Origin: Acidipropionibacterium timonense
Lineage (GTDB): Bacteria > Actinomycetota > Actinomycetes > Propionibacteriales > Propionibacteriaceae
Reading direction: 5' to 3'
Length of the DNA: 64,000 bases
Assembly (NCBI RefSeq): GCF_900605005.1
Contig: NZ_LR027558.1
Location: 1,212,005 to 1,276,004, forward strand
Every line of letters starts with the position of its first letter. The first letter of the stretch is position 1. Of this stretch, positions 14,564-23,400 are shown piece after piece. Made by a program: the position numbers and the translations under genes. A model generated the notes under the pieces. That model made no database searches and was not told where the DNA came from. It saw nothing but the letters and a program-made list of their open reading frames with translations.

Positions 14564-16882
14564 TCAGGCCTTGACCCGGAAGACGTCGTAGACCCCCGAG
14601 ATGCGACGGATCGACTCGATGAGGTGCTTGAGGTGGGTCGGGTCGGGCGACTCGAAGGTGAGCCGCAGCCGCGCCAGGTGGTTCTTGCCGGCATTCATCG
14701 TCGCCGAGATGAGCGAGATGCCCTGGTCGGCCAGCACCTTGCCGGTGTCGAGAAGCAACCCGGCCCGGTCCAGACCTTCCACCTGGACGGTGACGACGTA
14801 ACCCTCCTGGGGTGCGCCGGACCACGAGACCGGGACGATCCGTTCGGGGTACTGGAGGAGATGCTTGGCGTTGGAACAGTCGGTGCGGTGCACCGAGACC
14901 CCGTCGGCTCTCGTGACGAAGCCCATGATGTCGTCGCCCGGCATCGGCGTGCAGCACCGGGCGAGCTTGACGAGCATGTTGGGATCGCCGTCGACCTCGA
15001 CCCCCAAGGCGGAGCGACGTCGTGGCGGCGGTTGGACGGCGACCGGGAGGTCCTCCTCGGCCTCGGCCGCGGCCTCCTCGGCTCCCCCACCCAGGGCGAT
15101 GAGCCGGTCGACGACGGCCTGGGCGCTGACATTGTGCTCCCCCACCGCGGCGTAGAGGGAGTTGATGTCGGGCACCCGCAGGTCGTCGGCCACCGCGGTG
15201 AGGTACTCGACGGTGAGCAGGGTCTGCATGGGCAGCCCGGCGTGACGGATCTGGCGGGCGATGGCGTCCTTGCCGCTCTCGATGGACTCCTCGCGCCGCT
15301 CGCGGGTGAAGTGGGCCTTGATCTTCGAGCGGGCCCGGGGCGAGGCGACGAAGCCCAGCCAGTCACGGCTCGGGCCGGCGTCCGGGGCGTTCGAGGTGAG
15401 GACCCCGACGACGTCGCCGTTCGAGAGCTTCGAGTCCAGCGGCACGAGCTTGCCGTTGACCCGCGCCCCGATGCAGTGGTGGCCCACCTCGGTGTGGACG
15501 GCGTAGGCGAAGTCGACCGGGGTGGAGTCCTGGGGCAGGGCGATGACGTCACCCTTGGGGGTGAAGACGTACACCTCCCGCGAGTTGATCTCGAAGCGCA
15601 GGGAGTCGAGGAACTCGCTCGGGTCGTCCTCCTCCTTCGACCACTGGTTGAGGTTGTAGACCCACGACAGGTCGGACCCGTCGGCCTGGACCCCCTTGCC
15701 GACGGCGTTGGGGTTCTCCTTGTACTTCCAGTGGGCGGCGACGCCGTACTCGGCGCGTCGATGCATCTCGTGGGTGCGGATCTGCAGTTCGACTGGGTGG
15801 CCGCCCGGTCCCAGCACGGTCGTGTGCAGGGACTGGTACATGTTGTACTTCGGCATGGCGATGTAGTCCTTGAACCGCCCGGGCAGGGGGTTCCATCGCA
15901 CGTGCATGACGCCGAGAGCTGCATAGCAGTCCCGCGGGGTGTCGACGAGGATGCGCAGGCCGACGAGGTCGTAGATGTCGGAGAAGTCCCGACCACGCAC
16001 GACCATCTTCTGGTAGATCGAGTAGTAGTGCTTCGGCCGGCCGTAGACGGTGGCGGCGATGCCGGCGTCGGCCAGGTCCTTGCGGACCGTCGAGATGACC
16101 TCCTTGAGCTGCTCCTCCCGGCGCGGGGCCTGCTCGGCGACGAGGTGGACGATCTCGTCGTAGACCTTGGGCTGCATGGTCGAGAAGGCGAGGTCCTCGA
16201 GCTCCCACTTGATGGCGTTCATGCCGAGCCGATGGGCCAGCGGGGCGAAGATCTCGAGGGTCTCCTTGGCGATGCGGTTCTGCTTGTCGGGTCGCAGGAA
16301 GCCCAGGGTCCGCATGTTGTGCAGTCGGTCGGCCAGCTTGATGACGAGGACCCGGATGTCGCGGCTCATGGCGATGACCATCTTGCGGATGGTCTCGGCC
16401 TTGGCCGAGTCCCCGTACTGCACCTTGTCGAGCTTGGTGACGCCGTCGACGAGGAGCGCCACCTGCTCGCCGAAGTCGGCGGTGAGCTGCTCCATCGTGT
16501 ACGAGGTGTCCTCGACGGTGTCGTGGAGGAGGCCGGCGCACAGGGTCTGGTCGTCCATGCCCAGCTCGGCCAGGATCATCGCGACGGCCAACGGATGGGT
16601 GATGTACGGGTCACCGGACTTGCGGGTCTGGCCACGGTGGTAGTGGTCGGCCGTCTCGTAGGCGCGCTGGAGGAGGGCGACGTCGGCCTTGGGGTGGGAG
16701 GCCAGGACGACCGACATGAGGGGGTCGAGCACCCCCTGGGTCGGCGGCTGTTTGGGGGCACCCCACCGGACGATGCGCTCGCGCATGCGCATTCGCGGCT
16801 GGGGGGCCGGCGTGGGGCTCTCGGACGTGCCGAGGCTCGCGCGATCCGCCCGGTAGGGCCCGTAGACGCTCTCGTCGGCCAT
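14564..16882 (-). CDS. rel: Bifunctional (p)ppGpp synthetase/hydrolase Rel
   Basis: A 772-residue RelA/SpoT homologue that makes and degrades (p)ppGpp during starvation. The HD hydrolase domain contains ITHPLAVAMIL and LCAGLLHDTVEDT. In the synthetase domain, GRPKHYYSIYQKM and PGRFKDYIAMPKYNMYQSLH carry the RXKD motif typical of bifunctional enzymes. A TGS domain (VYVFTPKGDVIALPQDSTPVDF, here cut: begins VYVFTPKGD) and a C-terminal ACT domain (VEGLDRAGLLLD) follow, with ARCCTPMPGDDI between them. AGGAGG lies 8 nt before ATG 16882; a GTG at 16891 overlaps that site and is unlikely. It follows a K+ channel gene on the same strand. Confidence 0.96.
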   Translation of the reverse strand: MADESVYGPYRADRASLGTSESPTPAPQPRMRMRERIVRWGAPKQPPTQGVLDPLMSVVLASHPKADVALLQRAYETADHYHRGQTRKSGDPYITHPLAVAMILAELGMDDQTLCAGLLHDTVEDTSYTMEQLTADFGEQVALLVDGVTKLDKVQYGDSAKAETIRKMVIAMSRDIRVLVIKLADRLHNMRTLGFLRPDKQNRIAKETLEIFAPLAHRLGMNAIKWELEDLAFSTMQPKVYDEIVHLVAEQAPRREEQLKEVISTVRKDLADAGIAATVYGRPKHYYSIYQKMVVRGRDFSDIYDLVGLRILVDTPRDCYAALGVMHVRWNPLPGRFKDYIAMPKYNMYQSLHTTVLGPGGHPVELQIRTHEMHRRAEYGVAAHWKYKENPNAVGKGVQADGSDLSWVYNLNQWSKEEDDPSEFLDSLRFEINSREVYVFTPKGDVIALPQDSTPVDFAYAVHTEVGHHCIGARVNGKLVPLDSKLSNGDVVGVLTSNAPDAGPSRDWLGFVASPRARSKIKAHFTRERREESIESGKDAIARQIRHAGLPMQTLLTVEYLTAVADDLRVPDINSLYAAVGEHNVSAQAVVDRLIALGGGAEEAAAEAEEDLPVAVQPPPRRRSALGVEVDGDPNMLVKLARCCTPMPGDDIMGFVTRADGVSVHRTDCSNAKHLLQYPERIVPVSWSGAPQEGYVVTVQVEGLDRAGLLLDTGKVLADQGISLISATMNAGKNHLARLRLTFESPDPTHLKHLIESIRRISGVYDVFRVKA

Positions 16883-16981
16883 GGGCCCCACCTCCTACAG
16901 ACGTGGGCCCAGCATAGTGGTTCCGGCGCGGTGGACGGCCGCTTGACCGCTCACGGGGCGGTCAGCCCGCGGCGCAGTTGC

Positions 16982-18082
16982 TCAGATGACCGGGATCATC
17001 CCGGTCGTCGTCCCGCCCCGGTGCACCGCCTTGCGCACGATGATGAGCATGTCGCCGGTCTGCAGCTTGTCCAGGGTCGGGTCGTAGAAGTTGCGCAGGG
17101 TGTCGTTGCGGATGACCGCCAGGACCTTCTCGTTGACGATGTCGGAGGGCCTGGCTCCGACCTCCTGCGGGGTCACCATGCGCTGACCGACCTCCATCCC
17201 GTGCGCGGCCGAGAGCAGGTCGTCGACGACCGTGCCGACGTAGGGATTGACCGAGGAGAGCCCGAGCAGACGACCCACGGCGTCAGCGGAGGTGACGACG
17301 GCATCCGCCCCGGACTGGCGCAGCAGCGGAAGGTTCTGCTCCTCCCGACCCGAGACGACGATGTGGGCACGGGAGTTGAGCTGGCGGACGGTGAGGGTGG
17401 TGAGGATCGCGGTGTCGTCGCGGTTGAGGGTGATGATGACCTCGCGGGCCTTGCCGATCTCGGCCCGGCGCAGCAGATCGCGTCGGGTGGCGTCACCCTC
17501 GAAGGCGGCCAGCCCCTGACGGTTGGCCTCGGCCACCGCCGAGGGGCGCGAGTCGATGACGACGATGCGGTCCTGCGGGATGTCGTGGGCACGCAGGGTG
17601 TTGACGGCGCTGCGACCCTTGGTGCCGTAGCCGATGACGACGGTGTGGTTGCGCATGTGTCTCCTCCATCCGGCGTCGCGCAGGCCGCGCCGCCCCTCGT
17701 TCGCGAGCACCTCGATGGTGGTGCCGACGAGGAGGACGAGGAAGCCGATGCGCAACGGCGTGATGACGATGGCGTTGATGAGCCTGGCGTGCGGGCTGAC
17801 CGGGGTGATGTCGCCGTAACCGGTCGTCGTCACCGTGACGGTCGAGTAGTAGATGGCGTCGACGAAGGAGATGCCGTCGTGAGCGGTGTTGTCGACGTAG
17901 GACCCACGGTCGAACCACACGATGAAGGTGCTCACCAGGAGCAGCAGGAGGGCCAGGGAGAACCGCCGGGCCAGCTCGACGACGGGGGTCGTCGTGCGGA
18001 ACGGCAGGCTGACCATGGCCATCCTGCCACGCCCGTGACCGGCCTCCGGATCGACCGGAATACGCTCCTCCTCCATCTCCAT
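16982..18082 (-). CDS. Two-TM potassium channel with RCK (TrkA-N) regulatory domain
   Basis: A 366-residue channel subunit. Two membrane segments (LALLLLLVSTFIVWF and NAIVITPLRIGFLVLLVGTT) flank a pore with selectivity filter TVTTTGYGD. A cytoplasmic RCK/TrkA-N domain follows, with the Rossmann motif VVIGYGTKGRSAV and FEGDATRRDLL, and then a TrkA-C-like segment. It would mediate regulated K+ flux across the membrane. It starts 6 nt after apt and is followed by rel, so it is probably part of their operon. The start is uncertain: ATG 18082 has no strong ribosome site, and MAMVSLPF about 20 codons later is an alternative. The RCK-bound ligand cannot be predicted. Confidence 0.9.
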   Translation of the reverse strand: MEMEEERIPVDPEAGHGRGRMAMVSLPFRTTTPVVELARRFSLALLLLLVSTFIVWFDRGSYVDNTAHDGISFVDAIYYSTVTVTTTGYGDITPVSPHARLINAIVITPLRIGFLVLLVGTTIEVLANEGRRGLRDAGWRRHMRNHTVVIGYGTKGRSAVNTLRAHDIPQDRIVVIDSRPSAVAEANRQGLAAFEGDATRRDLLRRAEIGKAREVIITLNRDDTAILTTLTVRQLNSRAHIVVSGREEQNLPLLRQSGADAVVTSADAVGRLLGLSSVNPYVGTVVDDLLSAAHGMEVGQRMVTPQEVGARPSDIVNEKVLAVIRNDTLRNFYDPTLDKLQTGDMLIIVRKAVHRGGTTTGMIPVI

Positions 18083-18088
18083 CGCGGA

Positions 18089-18625
18089 TCAGACCGTGAG
18101 GACCGCGCTGAACGAGTCGATGCCGGCCTTCGACAGCACCTCGCGACCGCCGAGGAAGCTCAGCTCCATGAGCACGGAGACGTGGACGAGGTCGGCTCCG
18201 AGTTGACGCAGCAGGGAGGCGGTGGCCGTCACCGTGCCGCCGGTGGCCATGACGTCGTCGATGACCATGACCCGCGATCCGGGCCGGATGGCGTCCTGAT
18301 GGACGGTGAGGGTGGCCTCACCGTACTCGAGGGCGAAGGTCTGCGAGTACACCTGTCCCGGTAGCTTGCCCGGCTTGCGGACCGGGACGAACCCGGCCCC
18401 CAGGGCCAGGGCCACCGGGGCGGCGAACATGAAACCACGGGCCTCCATGCCGACGACGACGTCGATGTCACGGGGGGCGCTGAGGACGAGCTCCTCGATG
18501 GCCGCCGAGAACCCGTTCGGGTTGGCCAGCAGCGGCGTGATGTCCTTGAAGGTCACCCCGGGGGTGGGGAAGTCCGGGACGTCCCGGATGAGGTCCGCGA
18601 TGAAGTCGCGCTTGGACACGGTCAC
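18089..18625 (-). CDS. apt: Adenine phosphoribosyltransferase
   Basis: A 178-residue type I phosphoribosyltransferase that salvages adenine to AMP using PRPP. The PRPP-binding motif is VMVIDDVMATGGTV. PDFPTPGVTFKDITPLL near the N-terminus and VVVGMEARGFMFA are diagnostic for Apt. The GTG start at 18625 overlaps the secF stop codon by 4 bases, with AGAGGAAG just upstream; GTG 18619 is an alternative. The position between secF and the channel/rel genes fits the conserved actinobacterial secDF-apt-rel order. Confidence 0.96.
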   Translation of the reverse strand: MTVSKRDFIADLIRDVPDFPTPGVTFKDITPLLANPNGFSAAIEELVLSAPRDIDVVVGMEARGFMFAAPVALALGAGFVPVRKPGKLPGQVYSQTFALEYGEATLTVHQDAIRPGSRVMVIDDVMATGGTVTATASLLRQLGADLVHVSVLMELSFLGGREVLSKAGIDSFSAVLTV

Positions 18626-19812
18626 TTCTTCCTCTGTGAGCGGGTGGTCTTGCGGGGCTGGGGACGCGACGAGGCTCCGGTGCGGACCTGCCTGCTCGAC
18701 GCCGTGCCGTCGGCCCGGGTGGAGTCGGAGGGGGCGTCGACGAGACTCGTCGGGGCGACCTCGACGGTGCGTGCCTCGACCTGGGCCGCGGCCCGGGAGG
18801 ACTTCTCACGGCGACGACGAACCCTGGCGTCGTGCTCCTTGATGGCGGGCTCGCGGCTGCGCAGCTGGGCCAGGAAGGGCGTCGCGATGAAGATCGAGGA
18901 GTAGGCGCCGGCGATCATGCCGACGAAGAGCGCCAGGCCGAGGTCCTCGAGGGGGCCCGAACCCAGGACGAAGGCGCCGGCGAAGAGCAGCGCGGCGACC
19001 GGCAGGACGCCGATGACCGTCGTGTTGATCGACCGGACGAGGACCTGGTTGATGGCCAGGTTCGCGGCCTCGTCGTACGTGAGGTCGCGCTTGACGATGT
19101 CGTGGGTGTTCTCACGGACCTTGTCGAAGACGACGACCGTGTCGTAGAGCGAGTAGCCGAGGATGGTGAGGACGCCGATGAGGGTCGACGGGGTCACCGT
19201 GAAGCCGACGAGGGCGTAGACACCGATCGTCACGATGAGGTCGTGCGCCAACGCCAGGATGGCCGCGACGGACATCTTCCACTCGCGGAAGTACGCCCAG
19301 ATGAGCAGCATGACGAGGACGAGGAAGACGACGAGCGCCTGGACGGCCTTGTTCGTGATCTGGGAACCCCACTGGCTGCCGACCTTGGAGTAGGTGACGG
19401 CGTCGGCCTTCGTCCCGGCGACCTTGGCGATGTCGTTCTGGAGGGTGGCGACCTCGGCCGAGCTCAGCGCGCGGGTCTGGACGCGCACCGAGTCGGTTCC
19501 GAGCCGCACGACCTCGGTGCCGTCGAGATCGGGCAGGTCGGAGCTGATGACGGCCTTGCGCACGTCGTCGGTGGTGGCGTGGGTGGCCGCCACCGAGGTG
19601 CGGAACTCGACACCACCCTTGAAGTCGATGCCCAGGTTGAGGCCGCGGGTGAGCAACCCGATGAGGGAGACGGCGATGATGACGAGGGTGACCGTGTACC
19701 AGAACCTGCGGTGGGCGATGAACGGGTAGGAGAGCTCGCCGGTGTAGAGCTGGTGGGTGAACCCTGCCTTCTTGGCGGGACGGGCCTCGGGGGCGGCGGT
19801 CGTGGACGACAT
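18622..19812 (-). CDS. secF: Protein translocase subunit SecF
   Basis: A 396-residue RND-like membrane protein that works with SecD and the SecYEG channel to drive late steps of protein export. Six membrane segments are visible. Conserved SecF motifs include GLNLGIDFKGGVEF in the periplasmic domain and GVLTILGYSLYDTVVVFDKVREN and SINTTVIGVLPV in the C-terminal membrane region. A basic, Ser/Arg-rich cytoplasmic tail ends in RKTTRSQRKK. One nucleotide separates it from secD, and it overlaps apt by 4 bases. Confidence 0.96.
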   Translation of the reverse strand: MSSTTAAPEARPAKKAGFTHQLYTGELSYPFIAHRRFWYTVTLVIIAVSLIGLLTRGLNLGIDFKGGVEFRTSVAATHATTDDVRKAVISSDLPDLDGTEVVRLGTDSVRVQTRALSSAEVATLQNDIAKVAGTKADAVTYSKVGSQWGSQITNKAVQALVVFLVLVMLLIWAYFREWKMSVAAILALAHDLIVTIGVYALVGFTVTPSTLIGVLTILGYSLYDTVVVFDKVRENTHDIVKRDLTYDEAANLAINQVLVRSINTTVIGVLPVAALLFAGAFVLGSGPLEDLGLALFVGMIAGAYSSIFIATPFLAQLRSREPAIKEHDARVRRRREKSSRAAAQVEARTVEVAPTSLVDAPSDSTRADGTASSRQVRTGASSRPQPRKTTRSQRKK

Positions 19813-19813
19813 C

Positions 19814-21553
19814 TCAGGCCTCCTTGCTGTCGGACTGGGTGCGGGAGGTCGTCCTGGCCGCGCGACCGGTGCGGGACCGCCTGCCGAGCAGCGACTCCTG
19901 GGTCACGCCCATGTGCGAGGCCTCGAGGCCGGATCCCCGGCGTCCCTGACCCCAGAAGGTCGACCGACCCAGGAGGATGACGATGGGATGGGTGAAGAAG
20001 AAGCAGATGAGCAGGTCGATGACCGTCGTCAGGCCGAGGGTGAAGGCGAATCCCTTGACCTGGTCGACCGAGAGGATGAAGAGGACCACCGCCGACAGCA
20101 GGGAGACGCCGTCGGCCATCATGACCGTGCCGCGGGCCTTGCGCCATCCGGTCTCCAGGGCGGTGCGCAGGGTGCGACCCTCGCGGATCTCGTCGCGGAT
20201 CCGTTCGAAGTAGACGATGAACGAGTCGGCGGTGATGCCGATGGCGACGATGGCCCCGGCGATGCCGGCGAGCGACAGGGTGAAGCCGACCGCGGAGCCG
20301 AGGAGCACCATCGAGGCGTAGGTGAAGAGACCGGCGATGGCCAGGGAGCTGATGACGACCAGACCGAGGCCCCGGTAGTAGAGCAGGCAGTAGCCGGCGA
20401 CGAGGATGAGGCCGATGACCCCGGCGATGAGACCGGCACGCAGCTGCTCACCACCGAGGGTCGGGGAGACGGCGTCGACGCTGGAGACGTCGAAGGACAG
20501 CGGGAGGGCGCCGTACTTGAGGACGTTCGCCAGGTCGTTGGCACTCTGCTGGGTGAAGTTGCCGGAGATCGCGGCCTGGCCGGTGTTGATGGGGCAACTG
20601 GCGCCCTTGGTGCCGTCCAGCTGCGGGGCGCTGATGACCTTGCCGTCGAGGACGATGGCGAACTGGTTGCGCGGGCTGGTCTGGCTGCACAGGTAGGTCG
20701 TGGCCGCCCCGAAGTCGGTGGCGCCCTGGTTGTTGAACTTGAGCTCGACGACGTACGAGACGCTGTTCTGCGGCATGGCGGCGTTCGCCTGGGTGACGAG
20801 GGTGCCGGGCAGGGCGACCGGGGAGAGGAGGTACTTGACCTTCTTCTCCCGATCGCACGTCACCAAGGGCTTGTCGAGGTCGTCGGCGACCTTGTCGGCG
20901 CAGGTGTACTTCGCGAAGGCGGCCTGGTCGGCGGCCGAGGGCGTCCAGTTCTCCGCCGTCGTCACCCGGTTCGAGGTCGCATTCTTCGCCGTGGAACTGG
21001 CGGACGCCGACGCGCTCGTCGAGGAGCCGGCGGACGCCGACCCGGACGAGGCACTGGCCGAGACCGGGGCCTGCGGCAGCGCGCTGGCCGTCGTCCCGGT
21101 CGTGGCCGGAGCCTGGGGCAGGGTCGACGGGGCGGCGGCCGAGGGGCTCGCGCTGGCGCTGGCCGTCGGGGTGGCCTGGGCGTACGTGTACACCATCCGG
21201 AACCCGAGTTGGGCGGTCTGGCCGACCATCTCGACGAGCTTGCGGGAGTCGACGTTCGGAGCGGAGACGACGATGTTGCGACTGCCCATCGTCTTGACCG
21301 AGGACTCCCCCACGCCCAAGGAGTTGACCCGCTGCTGGATGATGTTGCGCGCCTGCTCGAGGCTGGTCGGGGTCACCGACTTCCCGTTGGTGGCGTTGGC
21401 CGTGAGGGTGATCGAGGTGCCTCCTCGAAGGTCGAGGCCCAGACGGGGCGACCACGTGCTCGTGATCGCCATGAGTCCGTACATGGCCGCGGTCACCAGG
21501 AAGAAGATGAGCAACGTCCTGGCCGGGTGCGGCGTGCGCTTCTGAGTTGCCAC
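19814..21553 (-). CDS. secD: Protein translocase subunit SecD with Ser/Ala-rich insertion
   Basis: A 579-residue partner of SecF. TM1 (LLIFFLVTAAMYGLMAI) is followed by RLGLDLRGGTSITL, the SecD signature. The C-terminal membrane block contains GIAGAIVAIGITADSFIVYF and GFAFTLGLTTVIDL. The first extracytoplasmic domain is interrupted at about residues 127-195 by a Ser/Ala/Thr/Pro-rich stretch with LPQAP twice, not part of the conserved fold. Four cysteines follow outside the membrane (two near 218 and 233). The start is a GTG with AAGGA about 12 nt upstream, so it is slightly uncertain. It lies in the operon yajC-secD-secF. Confidence 0.96.
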   Translation of the reverse strand: MATQKRTPHPARTLLIFFLVTAAMYGLMAITSTWSPRLGLDLRGGTSITLTANATNGKSVTPTSLEQARNIIQQRVNSLGVGESSVKTMGSRNIVVSAPNVDSRKLVEMVGQTAQLGFRMVYTYAQATPTASASASPSAAAPSTLPQAPATTGTTASALPQAPVSASASSGSASAGSSTSASASASSTAKNATSNRVTTAENWTPSAADQAAFAKYTCADKVADDLDKPLVTCDREKKVKYLLSPVALPGTLVTQANAAMPQNSVSYVVELKFNNQGATDFGAATTYLCSQTSPRNQFAIVLDGKVISAPQLDGTKGASCPINTGQAAISGNFTQQSANDLANVLKYGALPLSFDVSSVDAVSPTLGGEQLRAGLIAGVIGLILVAGYCLLYYRGLGLVVISSLAIAGLFTYASMVLLGSAVGFTLSLAGIAGAIVAIGITADSFIVYFERIRDEIREGRTLRTALETGWRKARGTVMMADGVSLLSAVVLFILSVDQVKGFAFTLGLTTVIDLLICFFFTHPIVILLGRSTFWGQGRRGSGLEASHMGVTQESLLGRRSRTGRAARTTSRTQSDSKEA

Positions 21554-21639
21554 GGTGTGAGGAATCCTTGATCAGATGGCTTGCGTCGTCCTCGGCAGGA
21601 CGACGCTGGGAAAAGTGGTTGAGGGCCCGGACGGGCGGG

Positions 21640-22083
21640 TCAGGCCCGATCCTCCCCGGCGGAAGGGTACTCCTGGCCGGTCGCGGAACCCTCGGGCACG
21701 AGGTTCGTAGCGCCGTCGGACGCCTCCTCGGCAGGGACCGTCGGCTCGGTCGACCCGGGAACCGGGGTGACGTCGTCCTCGACGATGAACTCCTCCTCGT
21801 CGTCGTCGACGACCCGGGTGATCGCGGCCTTGAGCACGACGATCTTGCAGCCGGGGGCGAGTTCCACCCAGGCCTGCTTGTCGCCGAGGGTGTCGATGGT
21901 GCAGAAGATGCCGCTGGTGAGGACGACCCGGGTGCCCGGACGCAGCCCGTTCTCGAGGCTGGCGCGGGCCTCCTGCTGCTTCTTCGCCTGGCGTCGGGTC
22001 ATGAACGACATGAGGCCGAGGAAGACGATGAGGACGAGCAGCAGAGGCATCATGGAGCCGAAGCCGCTGGCGAGAAGAGGCAT
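21640..22083 (-). CDS. yajC: Preprotein translocase subunit YajC
   Basis: A 147-residue Sec accessory protein with one N-terminal membrane segment (LLLVLIVFLGLMSFM), then the basic MTRRQAKKQQEARASL and the YajC fold: LRPGTRVVLTSGIFCTIDTL, GDKQAWVELAPGCKIVVLKA. An acidic C-terminal tail follows. ATG 22083 is preferred because it places the membrane segment close to the N-terminus; the frame is open to a GTG at 22119 without a ribosome site. It is upstream of secD in the same direction. Confidence 0.93.
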   Translation of the reverse strand: MPLLASGFGSMMPLLLVLIVFLGLMSFMTRRQAKKQQEARASLENGLRPGTRVVLTSGIFCTIDTLGDKQAWVELAPGCKIVVLKAAITRVVDDDEEEFIVEDDVTPVPGSTEPTVPAEEASDGATNLVPEGSATGQEYPSAGEDRA

Positions 22084-22168
22084 GAGGGTGCTTTCGACGG
22101 AGTGGACGCTGGCGCCCACATGCTACCCGCCGACGCCGACAGGAACCGAACCCGCTGATCGTCGGTGC

Positions 22169-23188
22169 TCAGAACAGCCCGTCCGAGGACGGTGAGTCCT
22201 GCCTCAGACCCAGATGGGCCCAGGCCCGATCGGTGGCCACCCGGCCACGCGGGGTACGCATGAGGAACCCCAGTCGGACGAGGAACGGCTCGGCGACCTC
22301 CTCGACCGTCTGCGGCTCCTCCCCCACGCTGATCGCCAGGGTCGACAGGCCCACCGGGCCACCTCCGAACTTCTCACAGACCGCGGTGAGGACCGCCCGG
22401 TCGAGACGGTCCAGGCCGAGCGGGTCGACCTCGTAGAGATCGAGGGCGGCCGCCGCCACCGCGGGGCTCACCGGTGAGTGCCCGGCGACGTCGGCGTAGT
22501 CGCGGACGCGGCGCAGCAGCCGGTTGGCGATACGTGGGGTGCCCCGCGAGCGGCTGGCGATGGTCGACGCCGTGCCCGCGGCGAGGTCGATGCCGAGGAC
22601 CCGCGACGAGCGGGTGACGATTCCGGCGAGGTCCTCGGGATCGTAGTAGTCGAGCTGTGCGGTGAACCCGAAGCGGTCACGCAGCGGTCCGGGCAGCAGA
22701 CCAGCGCGGGTCGTCGCCCCGACGAGGGTGAACGGCGGGATGTCGATGGGGATGGCCGTCGCGCCCGGACCCTTGCCGACGACGACGTCGACCCGGAAGT
22801 CCTCCATGGCCAGGTAGAGCATCTCCTCGGCCGGCTTGGACATGCGGTGGATCTCGTCGAGGAAGAAGACCTCCCCCTCGGTGAGGGAGGAGAGGATGGC
22901 CGCCAGATCGCCGGCGTGCTGGATGGCCGGTCCGGACGAGATGCGGATGGGAACCCCCATCTCGGCGGCGATGATCATGGCCAGGGTCGTCTTGCCGAGC
23001 CCGGGCGGGCCCGAGAGGAGGACGTGGTCGGGCACGGCGTGGCGGCTGCGCGCGGCGGCGAGGACGAGTCCGAGCTGTTCGGAGACCCGTCGCTGACCGT
23101 GGAAGTCGTCGAGGACGCCGGGACGCAGCGCGGCCTCCTCAGCCTTCTCGGGCGGTTCGGCCCACGGGGTCACCGGTGAGCTCTCCAT
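22169..23188 (-). CDS. ruvB: Holliday junction branch-migration helicase RuvB
   Basis: A 339-residue AAA+ motor that, as hexamers with RuvA, drives branch migration of Holliday junctions. Walker A is [11 protein letters not shown], Walker [10 protein letters not shown], and sensor 1 GATTRAG. The C-terminal winged helix follows ([20 protein letters not shown]). ATG 23188 has AGGGAGGA at good spacing. It is separated from ruvA by about 190 nt that consist mostly of a 27-bp minisatellite, unlike the tight ruvA-ruvB junction usual in bacteria. Confidence 0.97.
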   Translation of the reverse strand: MESSPVTPWAEPPEKAEEAALRPGVLDDFHGQRRVSEQLGLVLAAARSRHAVPDHVLLSGPPGLGKTTLAMIIAAEMGVPIRISSGPAIQHAGDLAAILSSLTEGEVFFLDEIHRMSKPAEEMLYLAMEDFRVDVVVGKGPGATAIPIDIPPFTLVGATTRAGLLPGPLRDRFGFTAQLDYYDPEDLAGIVTRSSRVLGIDLAAGTASTIASRSRGTPRIANRLLRRVRDYADVAGHSPVSPAVAAAALDLYEVDPLGLDRLDRAVLTAVCEKFGGGPVGLSTLAISVGEEPQTVEEVAEPFLVRLGFLMRTPRGRVATDRAWAHLGLRQDSPSSDGLF

Positions 23189-23245
23189 CGTGGTCCTCCC
23201 TCATGAGTCGTATGGCTCGGTGCGCCGGGCAGGGCGATCCCCTCC

Positions 23246-23400
23246 AGTGCGCGAGACTGCGCAACTCCACCCAGTGCGCAAGACTGCGCAACTCCATCTA
23301 GTGCGCAAGACTGCGCAACTCCATCTAGTGCGCAAGACTGCGCAACTCCATCTAGTGCGCAAGACTGCGCAACTCCATCTAGTGCGCAAGACTGCGCAAC
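23246..23400. repeat. 27-bp minisatellite spanning the ruvA stop codon
   Basis: Six units begin at 23246, 23273, 23300, 23327, 23354 and 23381, exactly 27 bp apart; the last is partial. The inner units are identical and the first two are slightly diverged. Each holds two copies of the self-complementary hexamer TGCGCA 4 nt apart, so each can fold into a small hairpin. On the minus strand a unit reads TTGCGCAGTCTTGCGCACTAG followed by ATGGAG (split here as codons for LRSLAH, stop, ME). The 23381 unit encodes the end of RuvA; the others lie between ruvA and ruvB. Confidence 0.95.

Noticed and set aside
23246-23400. CRISPR-like array
   Set aside because: The units are directly adjacent with identical 27-bp period and there are no unique spacers; it is a tandem minisatellite.
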